Origin: Salinimicrobium marinum
Lineage (GTDB): Bacteria > Bacteroidota > Bacteroidia > Flavobacteriales > Flavobacteriaceae
Length of the DNA stretch: 64,000 nucleotides
Assembly: GCF_014651535.1 (NCBI RefSeq)
Contig: NZ_BMXB01000008.1
Coordinates: 1-64,000, forward strand
Reading direction: 5' to 3'
Below are positions 1 through 7,919 of this stretch, in pieces; positions within the stretch are counted from its first letter, which is position 1; every line of letters starts with the position of its first letter. A program made the position numbers and the translations under genes. The notes below the pieces were generated by a model. That model searched no databases. It worked only from the letters and a program-made list of their open reading frames with translations, and was not told the origin of the DNA.

Positions 1-105
1 TCTTAGAAAAAAACTGTAATATTGTCATTAACTTATCTTTTTGACCAAAATCTCTAGAGGGGTCAGTATGGCCTGAACGGGGGGTCAGCATCACCTGAAT
101 ATCCA
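1..105. mobile_element. End of an IS21-family insertion sequence (rest lies left of the window)
   Basis: Two 20-bp direct repeats, GGGGTCAGTATGGCCTGAAC at 59-78 and GGGGTCAGCATCACCTGAAT at 81-100, match at 16 of 20 positions and are 22 bp apart. Multiple short repeats reading like this at the tip are characteristic of IS21-family elements, whose outer ends begin 5'-TG. Read from the chromosome side the tip is TGGATATTCAGGTGATGCTG, which puts the likely boundary at about 105. The VirE-like frame loses its native C-terminus exactly here and stops inside the first repeat. istA and istB are not in the window, so orientation is unknown. Family call and exact boundary are inference. Confidence 0.6.
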
Positions 106-941
106 TCTAAGCCTAGATGAGGGTTTAGCGCCATTAATTGGTGAACAGTCGTACTAATTTTAATATATCTGTTGCTCGTAATGACTTCTGGAATAAAAAG
201 TTTGCTGAACCTTACTTCCTCTTCAAAGACCACATAATCTTTTCCTTCTAAGTTATAGTCCTCCAGGTTGTCATACCTTATATTATTGTATTTCTTATCC
301 CCCTTTAGGTCACATATCTTCTTTTTTCTTTTTTTGGGTACCGTGAGGGGGGTATTTACTATTTTATTATCTACTTCCTTCTTACAGATATAAGTGATAC
401 TATTGGAATTGATATATATATCTGGGTCATAGGATATAACTACCTGCCGAGAAATATCCTTAGTAATATGGTCTACTTCTAGTCCTAATTCCTTTGCTAA
501 AGATTCATACACAATAGAAAAGTTGCCTCTACTTAAACCTTCAGCTTTTACCAGAACACCTCTTCCAGTGCCGCTTAGTGACAGCCAAGTTGCAAAGATG
601 TAAGGGTTGTTGAGGTCTATATCTGTGCAGCCATCAATATCCAAATAGACCAGGCCAGACAGCTTTTTAATACTGCCTAGATTTCTTTTGTGGGTGAAAG
701 TCGCATTCGGTGTGAAGGTGTTCAGGTCATTCGTTTTTACCTTTACATAAAAAGAGTTGTTTTTGCCCTCCTGTTGTGCTTTTAAAGCTGCTGTACGTGC
801 TTTTATTTTTAAGTCGCGGTCTTTACCACCCGTTTTTATATTGTGAAGAATTTCAGTTACTGACACCTCTTCTATCACAAAAGGGGATTTACAACATTTG
901 AAAATGCTTACTGTGGGATTATATAATTGATTACTTTCCAT
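63..941 (-). pseudogene. VirE_N/BT4734-family mobile-element protein, 3' end cut off by an IS
   Basis: Residues 1-200 resemble the VirE N-terminal (BT4734/BF3469) domain found in Bacteroidetes integrative elements, usually ahead of primase/helicase modules; visible cues are LSGLVYLDIDG near residue 90 and LSLSGTGRGVLVKA near 120. A basic stretch (KKRKKK) near 205 leads into a second segment ending NPHLGLD. From about residue 279 the reading frame is insertion-sequence DNA, and it ends 13 residues later within the IS terminal repeat. The native protein was therefore longer. The ATG overlaps the stop of the upstream HTH gene, suggesting the two were co-translated. The original role was presumably element replication or transfer (inference). 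Confidence 0.7.
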
Positions 942-1284
942 TCCGCAGTCCCTTTTTAGTGTTTGAGACGTAAACTACTGCCTTTTGCTCTACCTCGCTT
1001 TTTGACTTTCTACGGCCAATTTTAAGATATTCCATCAAGTCAGTACTGGAAAAATAAAGGTGCTTACTCCTCTTCGTAAAAGGAAGTTCACCTTTACTTA
1101 CTTTGCTGTAAACGGTTGGAACTGCAAGGTTCAGGAACTTAGCTACTTCTTGGACAGTTAATATATGTTCAGTAGTTTCGGAAGGAGAGCTTTTTGCCTC
1201 GACCTCCATTTGTGACTCCTTCATCCACCTTTTAAAGATGGACTCAAGTTCTGTTAAAGGAAAGTTGAAAAATACTTGTTCCAT
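931..1284 (-). CDS. Excisionase-type helix-turn-helix DNA-binding protein
   Basis: A 117-residue protein with a MerR/excisionase-like HTH_17 domain at about residues 40-95: ILTVQEVAKFLNLAVPTVY is the HTH, followed by a wing-like segment (FTKRSKHLYFSSTDLMEYL). Flanks are rich in Lys, Arg and Glu. Such small proteins on Bacteroidetes mobile elements act as excision or transfer regulators next to the integrase and VirE_N genes. Its last codons overlap the ATG of the VirE-like gene by 11 bp. It probably regulated excision or expression of the element decaying around it; that role is inferred from family and neighbours. Confidence 0.75.
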   Translation of the reverse strand: MEQVFFNFPLTELESIFKRWMKESQMEVEAKSSPSETTEHILTVQEVAKFLNLAVPTVYSKVSKGELPFTKRSKHLYFSSTDLMEYLKIGRRKSKSEVEQKAVVYVSNTKKGLRNGK

Positions 1285-1400
1285 TGTTTTTTAATTTTTA
1301 GTTAAACAATGGCTGCAAATACAGGCGGGGTAACTGGTTACTTAACGGTTACTTGGAGTTTACTACATAGTTATTTCAAATATAGCGGGGGTAGAAAAAC

Positions 1401-2321
1401 TTATTTATCCATTTTTTCTTTTTCCTCCTTGAGAAATGTTAGGTCATTTTGGACTCGACCAATCGTCTTTGGGTAATTCTTTTCCAGGTATGGGATTAGC
1501 AATTCCAGCTTTTTTAAGGGATAATCGTGCGTCCTGTTTATTTGTTTCTTTGCCATAGAATATTTATTCTTGAAACTATTCATGGTTGTGTGGAAAGGAT
1601 GCTCGCTAATGAACTGCTGCATTTGATTTTCTTTGGTGTTATCCTTTGGTAAGAGTCCTGAGTCCTCAGCATAATAAAATATAGTAGCCCATTGCAAAAT
1701 GCTAAACCCATTCTTGTAGGCTTTTGAAGCTCGGATTTCCTCCCTTTCCTTTTGTCCATTATCATTAAGGTATTCTTTGGACTTTTTGTTGTTCAGGAGA
1801 GCTGGAGAGGCAGTTCTTGTGCTATCATAAGAAATTTCGTTGATAAGGCTTATAACCTGCTTATAATACTGTCTATAGTGTTCAATAGAGGAATTTTCGG
1901 GAATAGCGAAATCGATATACCCACTGCCATGATCATCCTCACAGTAATAGTATTCGTATTTCGAATTATTAGGTGGCGAACCTAGCCATCGGTAATCTCG
2001 GGAAAGGAATCGTTCTAAATCATATAGAGTAAATCCAAAAACGTAACTTACGAAATCTTCCTTTTCTGCATAAGGAAAATATTTCCTATAGGTAGAGATT
2101 AAATCTTCTATGATAAGCTTCAGTAGAGGCAATTCAACTATGTGTAAATAGCTTACATACAGTGTTTCTTTTGACCTAAAATCCTCCATTCCCCAATCTA
2201 AATCCTTGTGGTGGAGCCAGAGTTCCAAAGATTCCACACATGATAAATTCTTGTTCATATTGGAATGAGATCCAATTACTATACGAGAATGCAGAAGGTT
2301 GATTTCAAATCTTTCTTCCAT
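1401..2321 (-). CDS. Unrecognised mobile-element protein (306 aa)
   Basis: I do not recognise the family. The ATG at 2321 (MEERFEINLLHSR) is chosen because the in-frame codons upstream are the tail of an integrase. There is no signal peptide or membrane segment. The centre is aromatic and Tyr-rich (KYEYYYCEDDHGSGYIDFA around residues 125-143). The C-terminal third is helical and charged, with ILQWATIFYYAEDSGLLP followed by PLKKLELLIPYLEKNYPKT, and could be a DNA- or partner-binding domain. It sits between the integrase remnant and the HTH/VirE_N pair, so it is likely cargo or a regulator of the same element. A distant RteC-like relationship is conceivable but I cannot support it. Confidence 0.6.
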   Translation of the reverse strand: MEERFEINLLHSRIVIGSHSNMNKNLSCVESLELWLHHKDLDWGMEDFRSKETLYVSYLHIVELPLLKLIIEDLISTYRKYFPYAEKEDFVSYVFGFTLYDLERFLSRDYRWLGSPPNNSKYEYYYCEDDHGSGYIDFAIPENSSIEHYRQYYKQVISLINEISYDSTRTASPALLNNKKSKEYLNDNGQKEREEIRASKAYKNGFSILQWATIFYYAEDSGLLPKDNTKENQMQQFISEHPFHTTMNSFKNKYSMAKKQINRTHDYPLKKLELLIPYLEKNYPKTIGRVQNDLTFLKEEKEKMDK

Positions 2322-2450
2322 AGTATTTCTTTTTTGGGTATTATAAATCCACCTTGATTTTTTGGCCGCTGTTCCCTTGACCTGATCTACAACGTTAGCA
2401 TATATTTCCGTGGTTTTTAAATCCTTATTACCTAACATTTTTGCCTGCAA
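2322..2450 (-). pseudogene. C-terminal remnant of a tyrosine recombinase/integrase
   Basis: In frame directly upstream of the 306-residue gene lie codons for AKMLGNKDLKTTEIYANVVD. This matches the end of tyrosine recombinases, where the conserved LGH-x-x-x-x-TT-x-x-Y motif carries the nucleophilic Tyr; here the box His is Asn and the Tyr is present in TTEIY. Nothing upstream looks like the rest of an integrase: a TAG stop lies within about 35 bp and the guaA fragment starts 106 bp away. The enzyme is reduced to its tail, and the remaining frame runs through into the next gene without a stop. The only start available to the fused frame is TTG at 2450. Confidence 0.6.
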
Positions 2451-2525
2451 AATTACAGTTAATCTGAACGTAAATTCCTAATTCGTTACTTCTATTCAAT
2501 CCTCGTTTTTTATTGATCTTAATAG

Positions 2526-2592
2526 ACAGGTTAAAAACTTTAACCTTAATACTGTATTAAACCTGTACTAAAATCTTTTTGGATTCAAAAAG
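2526..2592. repeat. Nested inverted repeats at the mobile-element/guaA junction (possible att site)
   Basis: Three inverted repeats cluster here: AGGTTAAA/TTTAACCT at 2528-2546 (8 bp perfect, 3-nt spacer), ACAGGTT at 2526-2532 facing AACCTGT at 2560-2566, and CTTTTTG/CAAAAAG at 2575-2592 (7 bp perfect, 4-nt spacer). The last one straddles the point where guaA homology stops. Arrays like this are what integrase core and arm binding sites look like. Assignment as an attachment site is inference. Confidence 0.4.
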
Positions 2593-2736
2593 AATAACCG
2601 CCTTGTAACTGGAAAAATCCTCAGGTAAGTTGTTGAACGGATGAATTTCGCAGTAGATATTGAGCTCTCTAACTCGTCTTGCAATTAATTGCGTGTACTG
2701 CGAACCAAAGTCTAAAATGAGTACGTTGTTTTGCAT
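2557..2736 (-). pseudogene. guaA: 5' fragment of guaA (GMP synthase), interrupted
   Basis: The first 49 codons from ATG 2736 read as the start of a GMP synthase glutamine amidotransferase domain: [20 protein letters not shown], then [12 protein letters not shown] and SSYKAVIL. In intact enzymes the next residues are SG-x-P-x-S, leading to the catalytic Cys; here the frame becomes [10 protein letters not shown] and stops. The break is at about 2590, inside an inverted repeat at the edge of the mobile element. The fragment cannot be active. A functional guaA is expected elsewhere, possibly at the other end of the element with a replacement 5' end. Confidence 0.8.
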
Positions 2737-2819
2737 GTGCAAAAATAGAAATTTGAGGCAATAATAAAATAACAAACCTATTATTTTATACCTTTCACGC
2801 TTACTTTATCATTAGAATT

Positions 2820-3545
2820 ATGAAATATCTTGGAGCAATTATTTTTTCAATAGCTATTGTACTGGCTGCATGGTTTTTAGGAAACGCTTATGTAAGCCGT
2901 GCCAATCCCGATGGTGTGATTTCAGTTACCGGCTCTGGCAGTGAGAATTTCACATCAGACCTTATTGTGTGGGAAGGACAGTTCAGCCGTGTAAATTCAA
3001 ACCTGGAACAGGCGTATAAGGAACTGAATCAGGATAAAGAGACGGTACGGCAATATCTTTTGGACAAAGGCATCAAACAAGAAAATATTGTTTATAATTC
3101 TGTTCAAACCAATGAACAACGTGAAAACCAGTACCAGAACGGAAATTATGTGGGCAGTATTTTTAAAGGCTACGAACTTGTCCAGTCTGTGAAAATAGAA
3201 TCCAATGATGTGGAGCTGATTGAAGGTGTCTCCAGGGAAATTACAGAATTACTGAACAAAGGCGTACAGTTCAACTCCACTCCTCCCCGATATTACTACA
3301 CCAAAATTGCCGATTTGAAGATCGAAATGATCTCTAAAGCTACCGAAGATGCCCGACTTAGAGCTGAGAAAATTGCACAGAACAGCGGCGGAGAACTGGG
3401 AGATCTAAAAAGTGCGAATATGGGTGTCTTCCAGATTACCGGCCAAAATAGTGGTGAAGATTACAGCTGGAGCGGCGTTTACAATACTGCCGACAAGAAA
3501 AAAACAGCGTCCATTACCATGCGCCTGGATTACGAAATAGACTAA
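2820..3545 (+). CDS. SIMPL-domain (DUF541) periplasmic protein
   Basis: This 241-residue protein has an N-terminal membrane anchor or signal (residues 3-25, IIFSIAIVLAAWFLG) followed by a SIMPL/DUF541 domain: ISVTGSGSENFTSD, where the GxG-x-x and alternating hydrophobic pattern is typical, a central LLDKGIKQENIVYNSVQT segment, and KATEDARLRAEKIAQNSG near residue 175. Family members are envelope proteins of uncertain biochemistry that have been linked to stress tolerance. It is transcribed away from the guaA fragment with 83 bp between the two start codons. The ATG immediately follows an A/T-rich leader. Confidence 0.8.
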   Translation: MKYLGAIIFSIAIVLAAWFLGNAYVSRANPDGVISVTGSGSENFTSDLIVWEGQFSRVNSNLEQAYKELNQDKETVRQYLLDKGIKQENIVYNSVQTNEQRENQYQNGNYVGSIFKGYELVQSVKIESNDVELIEGVSREITELLNKGVQFNSTPPRYYYTKIADLKIEMISKATEDARLRAEKIAQNSGGELGDLKSANMGVFQITGQNSGEDYSWSGVYNTADKKKTASITMRLDYEID

Positions 3546-3653
3546 TAACAGCTCTTGAAGCTGTGGAGCTTTAACCATTTTTTACCAGTCGGCATTCTTT
3601 CAAATTTGTATCTTGAAAGTTCTATTCCTGAATAGAATTTAAAACTGTGTAAA

Positions 3654-4364
3654 ATGAGCGTACTTACCTGCGAGTGGAAAAAACTGGCATTTGCCAATTA
3701 TATCTTTCCTGCCGAAATTCTGCAAAAATATCTTCCTAAATATACCAAACTGGATTACTTTAACGGAAACTGTTATGTCAGCCTCGTAGGATTTCAGTTT
3801 CAGAACGTGAAGATTGCAGGAGTAAAAGTTCCGTTTTACACTAATTTTGAGGAAATAAATCTGCGATTTTACGTGAAACGGTTCGACGGAGCAAATTGGA
3901 GAAAAGGAACGGTTTTTATTTCTGAAATCGCAGACAAAGTCGCTTTAAGCAGCCTTGCAAATTCTGTTTTTCATGAAAATTATCAAACCCTGCCTACCAA
4001 ACAGGAAGTAGAGGAAAACAAAGAGTTCCTGAAAGCGAAATACAGCTGGCAATTCCATGAGGAATGGCAGCACCTGGAGGTGATAAGCAATACGTTGCCC
4101 AATCCCTATGCTGAAAATAGTGAAGCTGAATTTATTCTTGATCGCCCTTACGGGTATGGAAAGCAGAGCGAGGAAGAAACGAATGAATACAAAATATCCC
4201 ATCGTGACTGGCCTATCTACGAGGTGCAGGAATACAGCATTAAAGTAGATTTCACCAAAGTATTCGGACCTGAATTTAATATACTAAATTCTGCTACACC
4301 TCATTCGGTGATCCTTGCAGAAGGTTCTTCGGTTTCTGCTGATGACCGGGTGATGATCGGGTGA
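3654..4364 (+). CDS. DUF2071/YqjF-like protein
   Basis: A soluble 236-residue protein opening LTCEWKKLAFANYIFPAEIL with PKYTKLDYFNGNCYVSLVGFQF, the hallmark N-terminus of the DUF2071 (YqjF, COG3361) family. A middle segment INLRFYVKR and a later RPYGYGKQ also fit. There are no membrane segments. The biochemical role of the family is unknown. The gene stands alone downstream of the SIMPL gene (108-bp gap), and the following 430 bp are non-coding. Confidence 0.75.
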   Translation: MSVLTCEWKKLAFANYIFPAEILQKYLPKYTKLDYFNGNCYVSLVGFQFQNVKIAGVKVPFYTNFEEINLRFYVKRFDGANWRKGTVFISEIADKVALSSLANSVFHENYQTLPTKQEVEENKEFLKAKYSWQFHEEWQHLEVISNTLPNPYAENSEAEFILDRPYGYGKQSEEETNEYKISHRDWPIYEVQEYSIKVDFTKVFGPEFNILNSATPHSVILAEGSSVSADDRVMIG

Positions 4365-4793
4365 CCGGAAAAATAAATTCCAATGAGAAAAACCCAAATT
4401 CCAATATTGATTATTCACAAATGCTTCCATTTCTAGAATTATTTGTTTTCTTGACTTCTGACTATTTTTCACGCAAAGACCGCAAAGAAAAAATTAAATT
4501 AGATGGTATTTAAATTCTATATGTAATCGTTGCTCAAAAACTCTTTTTTAAAATAAATTACCAAGGAATTTATAGGATCCTGAATAAATAATTCACCATA
4601 AAAGAGATCTCGATCTCCCCGCCCACCTATCGGTCGGCGAGGCTCCTTCGAGATGACAATTGAAAAACATTCTCAATGTGCGATCCTATTTTACAGCTCG
4701 TACTTCGGAACCTCTAACCTTATTTTGTCTTGTCTCCTGGCTCTTTTTTCTTCTTTCTATGCCACAATTATCTTCAAACGCTCAGATTAAAAC
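4365..4793. other. Non-coding gap with dispersed-repeat DNA
   Basis: No credible gene. It contains CACGCAAAGACCGCAAAG at 4470-4487, a motif partly repeated at about 24314-24327 and common in Bacteroidetes spacers, and the large imperfect palindrome at 4608-4653. A 72-codon plus-strand frame entering the decarboxylase gene from 4660 has no protein-like features. Confidence 0.6.
4608..4653. repeat. Imperfect palindrome of dispersed-repeat type
   Basis: TCTCGA (4608-4613) pairs with TCGAGA (4648-4653), and inside it CCCCGCC (4617-4623) pairs 6/7 with GGCGAGG (4636-4642). This resembles the mobile palindromic spacers common in Flavobacteria. It could also halt transcription from the DUF2071 side, but there is no clear T-run. 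Confidence 0.45.
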
Positions 4794-6170
4794 CTATTCC
4801 ATCGAATCCAGAATAATATCAATATCCTCTTCGGTAGTTTCAGGATTTATAAAACAGAAACGGGAAATTGTTTCGTAATCATCTCCTTTCCTCCATTTTG
4901 TCGGAGTTACCAGCGCCAGGCCTTCTTTATGATTTTTATAGGTCCAGTCACGATATTCAGAAGGACTCCAGCCTTTTCTTCGGAATAATACTACAGACAA
5001 ACTTGGTGGCCTTACCAGCTCCAGGTTCTCCCTGCTTTCAATCTTTTCACCGGCTATTTTCGCCAGTGTAATTCCGCGTTCAATAGACTCACGGTATTTA
5101 TCGGTTCCATGCATGGCAAGAGAGAACCATAAAGGCATTCCTCTCACCCTACGGGTCAGCTGAATCTGATAATCGGCCGGATTAAAACCTTGTGCTCCTT
5201 CATCTTTAAAGATCTCCAGGTAAGAACCTTTCTGAGAATGAGCTTCTTTGGCAAGTTCAATATTTTTATAGATCACTGCCCCACAATCGTAGGGCGAAAA
5301 AAGCCATTTGTGAGGATCTATAGTGATACTGTCTGCTCTTTCGATTCCGTTGAAAAGATGGCGTACAGAAGGTGCTGCCAGGGCTCCGCCTCCATAGGCA
5401 CAATCCACGTGTAGCCACAGATCTTCTTTTTGACAAACATCTGCAATAGTATCCAGCTCATCAATAATACCTGCATTGGTGGTTCCGCCGGTGGCAACAA
5501 CGGCAAATAATCTTTTTCGGTCTTCTCCCTTCAGTTTCGTAATAGCAGATTGCAACGCATGACCCTGTAGATTTTCATCGGGACAGTCAATAATTTCCAC
5601 ATCTGCATCCATCACTTTTGCCATGGCCTTTACAGAGGAATGCGCTCCGTTAGAAGTTAGCAGCAGGGATTTCAGGTTTTTATTTTCAGGGTTTTTGGAT
5701 CTCCATGTTTCACGGGCTGTCACCAGGGCAGATAAATTGGCGGCCGTTCCTCCACTGGTAAACACCCCAAAAGAACCTTTTGGTAATCCGGTGAGGGAAA
5801 CAAGCCATTTCATCGCCTGATTTTCACAAAAGATCCCGCCGGCGCCTTCCATCCAGTAAGCTCCATGAATACTGGAAGCTGCTGTAACAAGGTCAAACAT
5901 TATTGCTGCCCTGCTTGGTGCAGCCGGCACAAAAGCCAAATGCCGTGGATGATCAATTGGCACAGTGGCTTTCACAAGAATATCCTTGAACATCTTAAAG
6001 GCTACTTCTCCGCCTATTCCTTTGGGAGTAATGGTTTCTCCCACTAACTCAAACAGTTCTTCTTCTTTTTTTGGGGAACCTAATTCGGGGGTGACATTGG
6101 ATATCCGGTCAATCGTGTATTTCATGACGTCTAAAGTCATTTCTACCAGATCCATGTCTATTTTATGCAT
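4794..6170 (-). CDS. Group II pyridoxal-phosphate amino-acid decarboxylase
   Basis: Belongs to the Pyridoxal_deC family (glutamate, aromatic amino acid, diaminobutyrate and aspartate 1-decarboxylases). Visible features, numbered from ATG 6170: HPRHLAFVPAAPS near residue 74, TSGGTAANLSA at about 138, the PLP-stacking His in NGAHSSV at 177, DCAYGG with the PLP-contacting Asp at about 256, and the Schiff-base Lys in IDPHKW at 288. The substrate cannot be read from sequence. A TTG at 6179 would extend it by 3 codons and overlap the bshC stop; the ATG 5 bp after that stop is also plausible. Either way it is tightly coupled to bshC, so a link to thiol or cysteine metabolism is conceivable (inference). 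Confidence 0.88.
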   Translation of the reverse strand: MHKIDMDLVEMTLDVMKYTIDRISNVTPELGSPKKEEELFELVGETITPKGIGGEVAFKMFKDILVKATVPIDHPRHLAFVPAAPSRAAIMFDLVTAASSIHGAYWMEGAGGIFCENQAMKWLVSLTGLPKGSFGVFTSGGTAANLSALVTARETWRSKNPENKNLKSLLLTSNGAHSSVKAMAKVMDADVEIIDCPDENLQGHALQSAITKLKGEDRKRLFAVVATGGTTNAGIIDELDTIADVCQKEDLWLHVDCAYGGGALAAPSVRHLFNGIERADSITIDPHKWLFSPYDCGAVIYKNIELAKEAHSQKGSYLEIFKDEGAQGFNPADYQIQLTRRVRGMPLWFSLAMHGTDKYRESIERGITLAKIAGEKIESRENLELVRPPSLSVVLFRRKGWSPSEYRDWTYKNHKEGLALVTPTKWRKGDDYETISRFCFINPETTEEDIDIILDSME

Positions 6171-6175
6171 TTTTG

Positions 6176-7801
6176 TCAAAACGAAATAATTTTAAAATTG
6201 TGATCTAAGGGTTGTAATTCCCGGAATAATTCAGCAATAAAATCATCACCATATTCCAGGTAAAATTCGGAAAAATTGTGATGTCTCTCCTGTAAACTCT
6301 GATTTGGGAAAAGTTCATTCTGAAGATCTGTAATCCTCGTCACCTCATCCTCCAGCTTCCTTTTTTGAGCCTTTAAGAGTCGCTTTTCAAGATTATCCAG
6401 TCCTTTTAACTGTTTCACTTCCTGGGCTTTTACAGCTCCTAAAAATGATTTATCGGTTTTTTCTGCCAGCTCATACATCTTCTGAAACTGTTCCACCAAA
6501 TGCTCTTTCTGAGGTCCGAAATCAATATCAATATTGGAGATCTGCCGTACTTTTTTGTTGATGAGTTCGTGCTGCTTCAGGAAGAGTTCTTTATTGGAAA
6601 TATCCAGTTTCCGGCGCTTTTCATCCTGCTTTTGAGTCTGGATCAAAGCAGAATTCCGAAGTAACAGAATCGGGAAAGGTATGTCTACGGCCCCGAAATA
6701 ATCCTTGAGCTCAAACCAGTACGCCAGCTCTCCGCCACCTCCAATATAACACAGGTTTGGCAGGATCACTTCTTCATACAAGGGACGTAAAATGACATTT
6801 GGACTAAACTTTTCAGGCTCGCTCTCCAGCAAATCCAGCATTTCTTCCTTACTCCAGGAAATTTCAGTGTCGTGCACAAAATACCTTCCGTCACGTTCCT
6901 TAACCCGTTCCCGAAGGCCTTCAGAAAGGTAAAAAAGATTGATCTCTCTTGGGTTCACCTGTACTCCATAGCCCATCCCTGCCAAGGCTTCCGCTTTAGG
7001 AAGTGTCGTTGCATGAGATTTTTGAGAAAGCAATTCCTCTTTCATATACGGTATAAAAAACCGCTTCAGGTCCCTCTCGTGCGCATCTACAATAACGAGT
7101 CCGTGGTCTTTAAAAAGCTCGTTGGCAAGATAACGGGTGGCATCGGTAAGGTTGGAATGCTTCAGGTAAGCCGTTTCAAAAAATTTCTTTAGTTTTTCAG
7201 CTTTTTGGCTGCTTCCTATTTCCGCAGAAAAAAGTTTCAGGACTTCCTCCATCCCTTCTGTCGGCAATTCGCCTACTGCACCTCCGTCTTTTTCACTTTT
7301 AGGTGGATTCCACTGAAATTTCTTTCCGTGGAGGTTGAAAAAGTTGATTTCCTCGAAATCGTGATCCTCTGTCGCCATCCAGTAAATTGGCACAAAATTA
7401 TATTCCGGATATTTTTTCTTTAATTCGGAAGTCAGATTTATGGTGGAAATGATCTTATAGAGAAAGTACAACGGACCTGTAAAAAGGTTTAACTGATGCC
7501 CGGTCGTGATCGTAAAAGCATTATTTTCAGCAAGGGAGGCTATATTTTTCGCGGTTGCTTCTGAAACATCTAAATTCTCATATTGATTCTGAAGAACATT
7601 TACCAAAGTGGCACGTTTGTCCTTCCCACCTGTAGCAGAATCGTTAAAAGATTCCCCTTTTTCTTCCAGCTGCAACTTGAAATTCTCCAGCTTCGGAAAC
7701 CTGTGATAGAAAGGTTTCAGTTCCTCTTTCTCATCTAAATAATCGCTGATTAGCGGTAAAAAATAATTGGTTTCAGAAAACGGAATACAGTCTGTTGGCA
7801 T
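6176..7801 (-). CDS. bshC: Bacillithiol synthase BshC (putative cysteine-adding enzyme)
   Basis: Full-length (541 aa) BshC, the last enzyme of bacillithiol synthesis, which joins cysteine to glucosaminyl-malate. Diagnostic segments: PFSETNYF at the N-terminus, the nucleotide-binding-like ITTGHQLNLFTGPLYFLYK near residue 98, PIYWMATEDHDFEEINFF near 140, and VILRPLYEEVILPNLCYIGGG around 330-350. A long C-terminal coiled coil, rich in Lys, Glu and Leu, covers about residues 390-510 as in the crystal structures of the family. bshA and bshB are not in the window. Its stop is 5-8 bp from the decarboxylase start, suggesting a two-gene operon. Confidence 0.93.
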   Translation of the reverse strand: MPTDCIPFSETNYFLPLISDYLDEKEELKPFYHRFPKLENFKLQLEEKGESFNDSATGGKDKRATLVNVLQNQYENLDVSEATAKNIASLAENNAFTITTGHQLNLFTGPLYFLYKIISTINLTSELKKKYPEYNFVPIYWMATEDHDFEEINFFNLHGKKFQWNPPKSEKDGGAVGELPTEGMEEVLKLFSAEIGSSQKAEKLKKFFETAYLKHSNLTDATRYLANELFKDHGLVIVDAHERDLKRFFIPYMKEELLSQKSHATTLPKAEALAGMGYGVQVNPREINLFYLSEGLRERVKERDGRYFVHDTEISWSKEEMLDLLESEPEKFSPNVILRPLYEEVILPNLCYIGGGGELAYWFELKDYFGAVDIPFPILLLRNSALIQTQKQDEKRRKLDISNKELFLKQHELINKKVRQISNIDIDFGPQKEHLVEQFQKMYELAEKTDKSFLGAVKAQEVKQLKGLDNLEKRLLKAQKRKLEDEVTRITDLQNELFPNQSLQERHHNFSEFYLEYGDDFIAELFRELQPLDHNFKIISF

Positions 7802-7919
7802 AGAATTTTATTGAAAATGTAAAGATACCGAAGTTAAAGATTTTATACAGCTAATTTTAATTAAATCCCGCCGGTATGCTATCTTTACTCATTTAATTCT
7901 GCTCAAAAGAAAATTTTTG

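Noticed and set aside
4660-4878. A 72-codon plus-strand frame beside the decarboxylase gene.
   Set aside because: It has no signal or domain, overlaps the decarboxylase 3' end and runs through repeat DNA.
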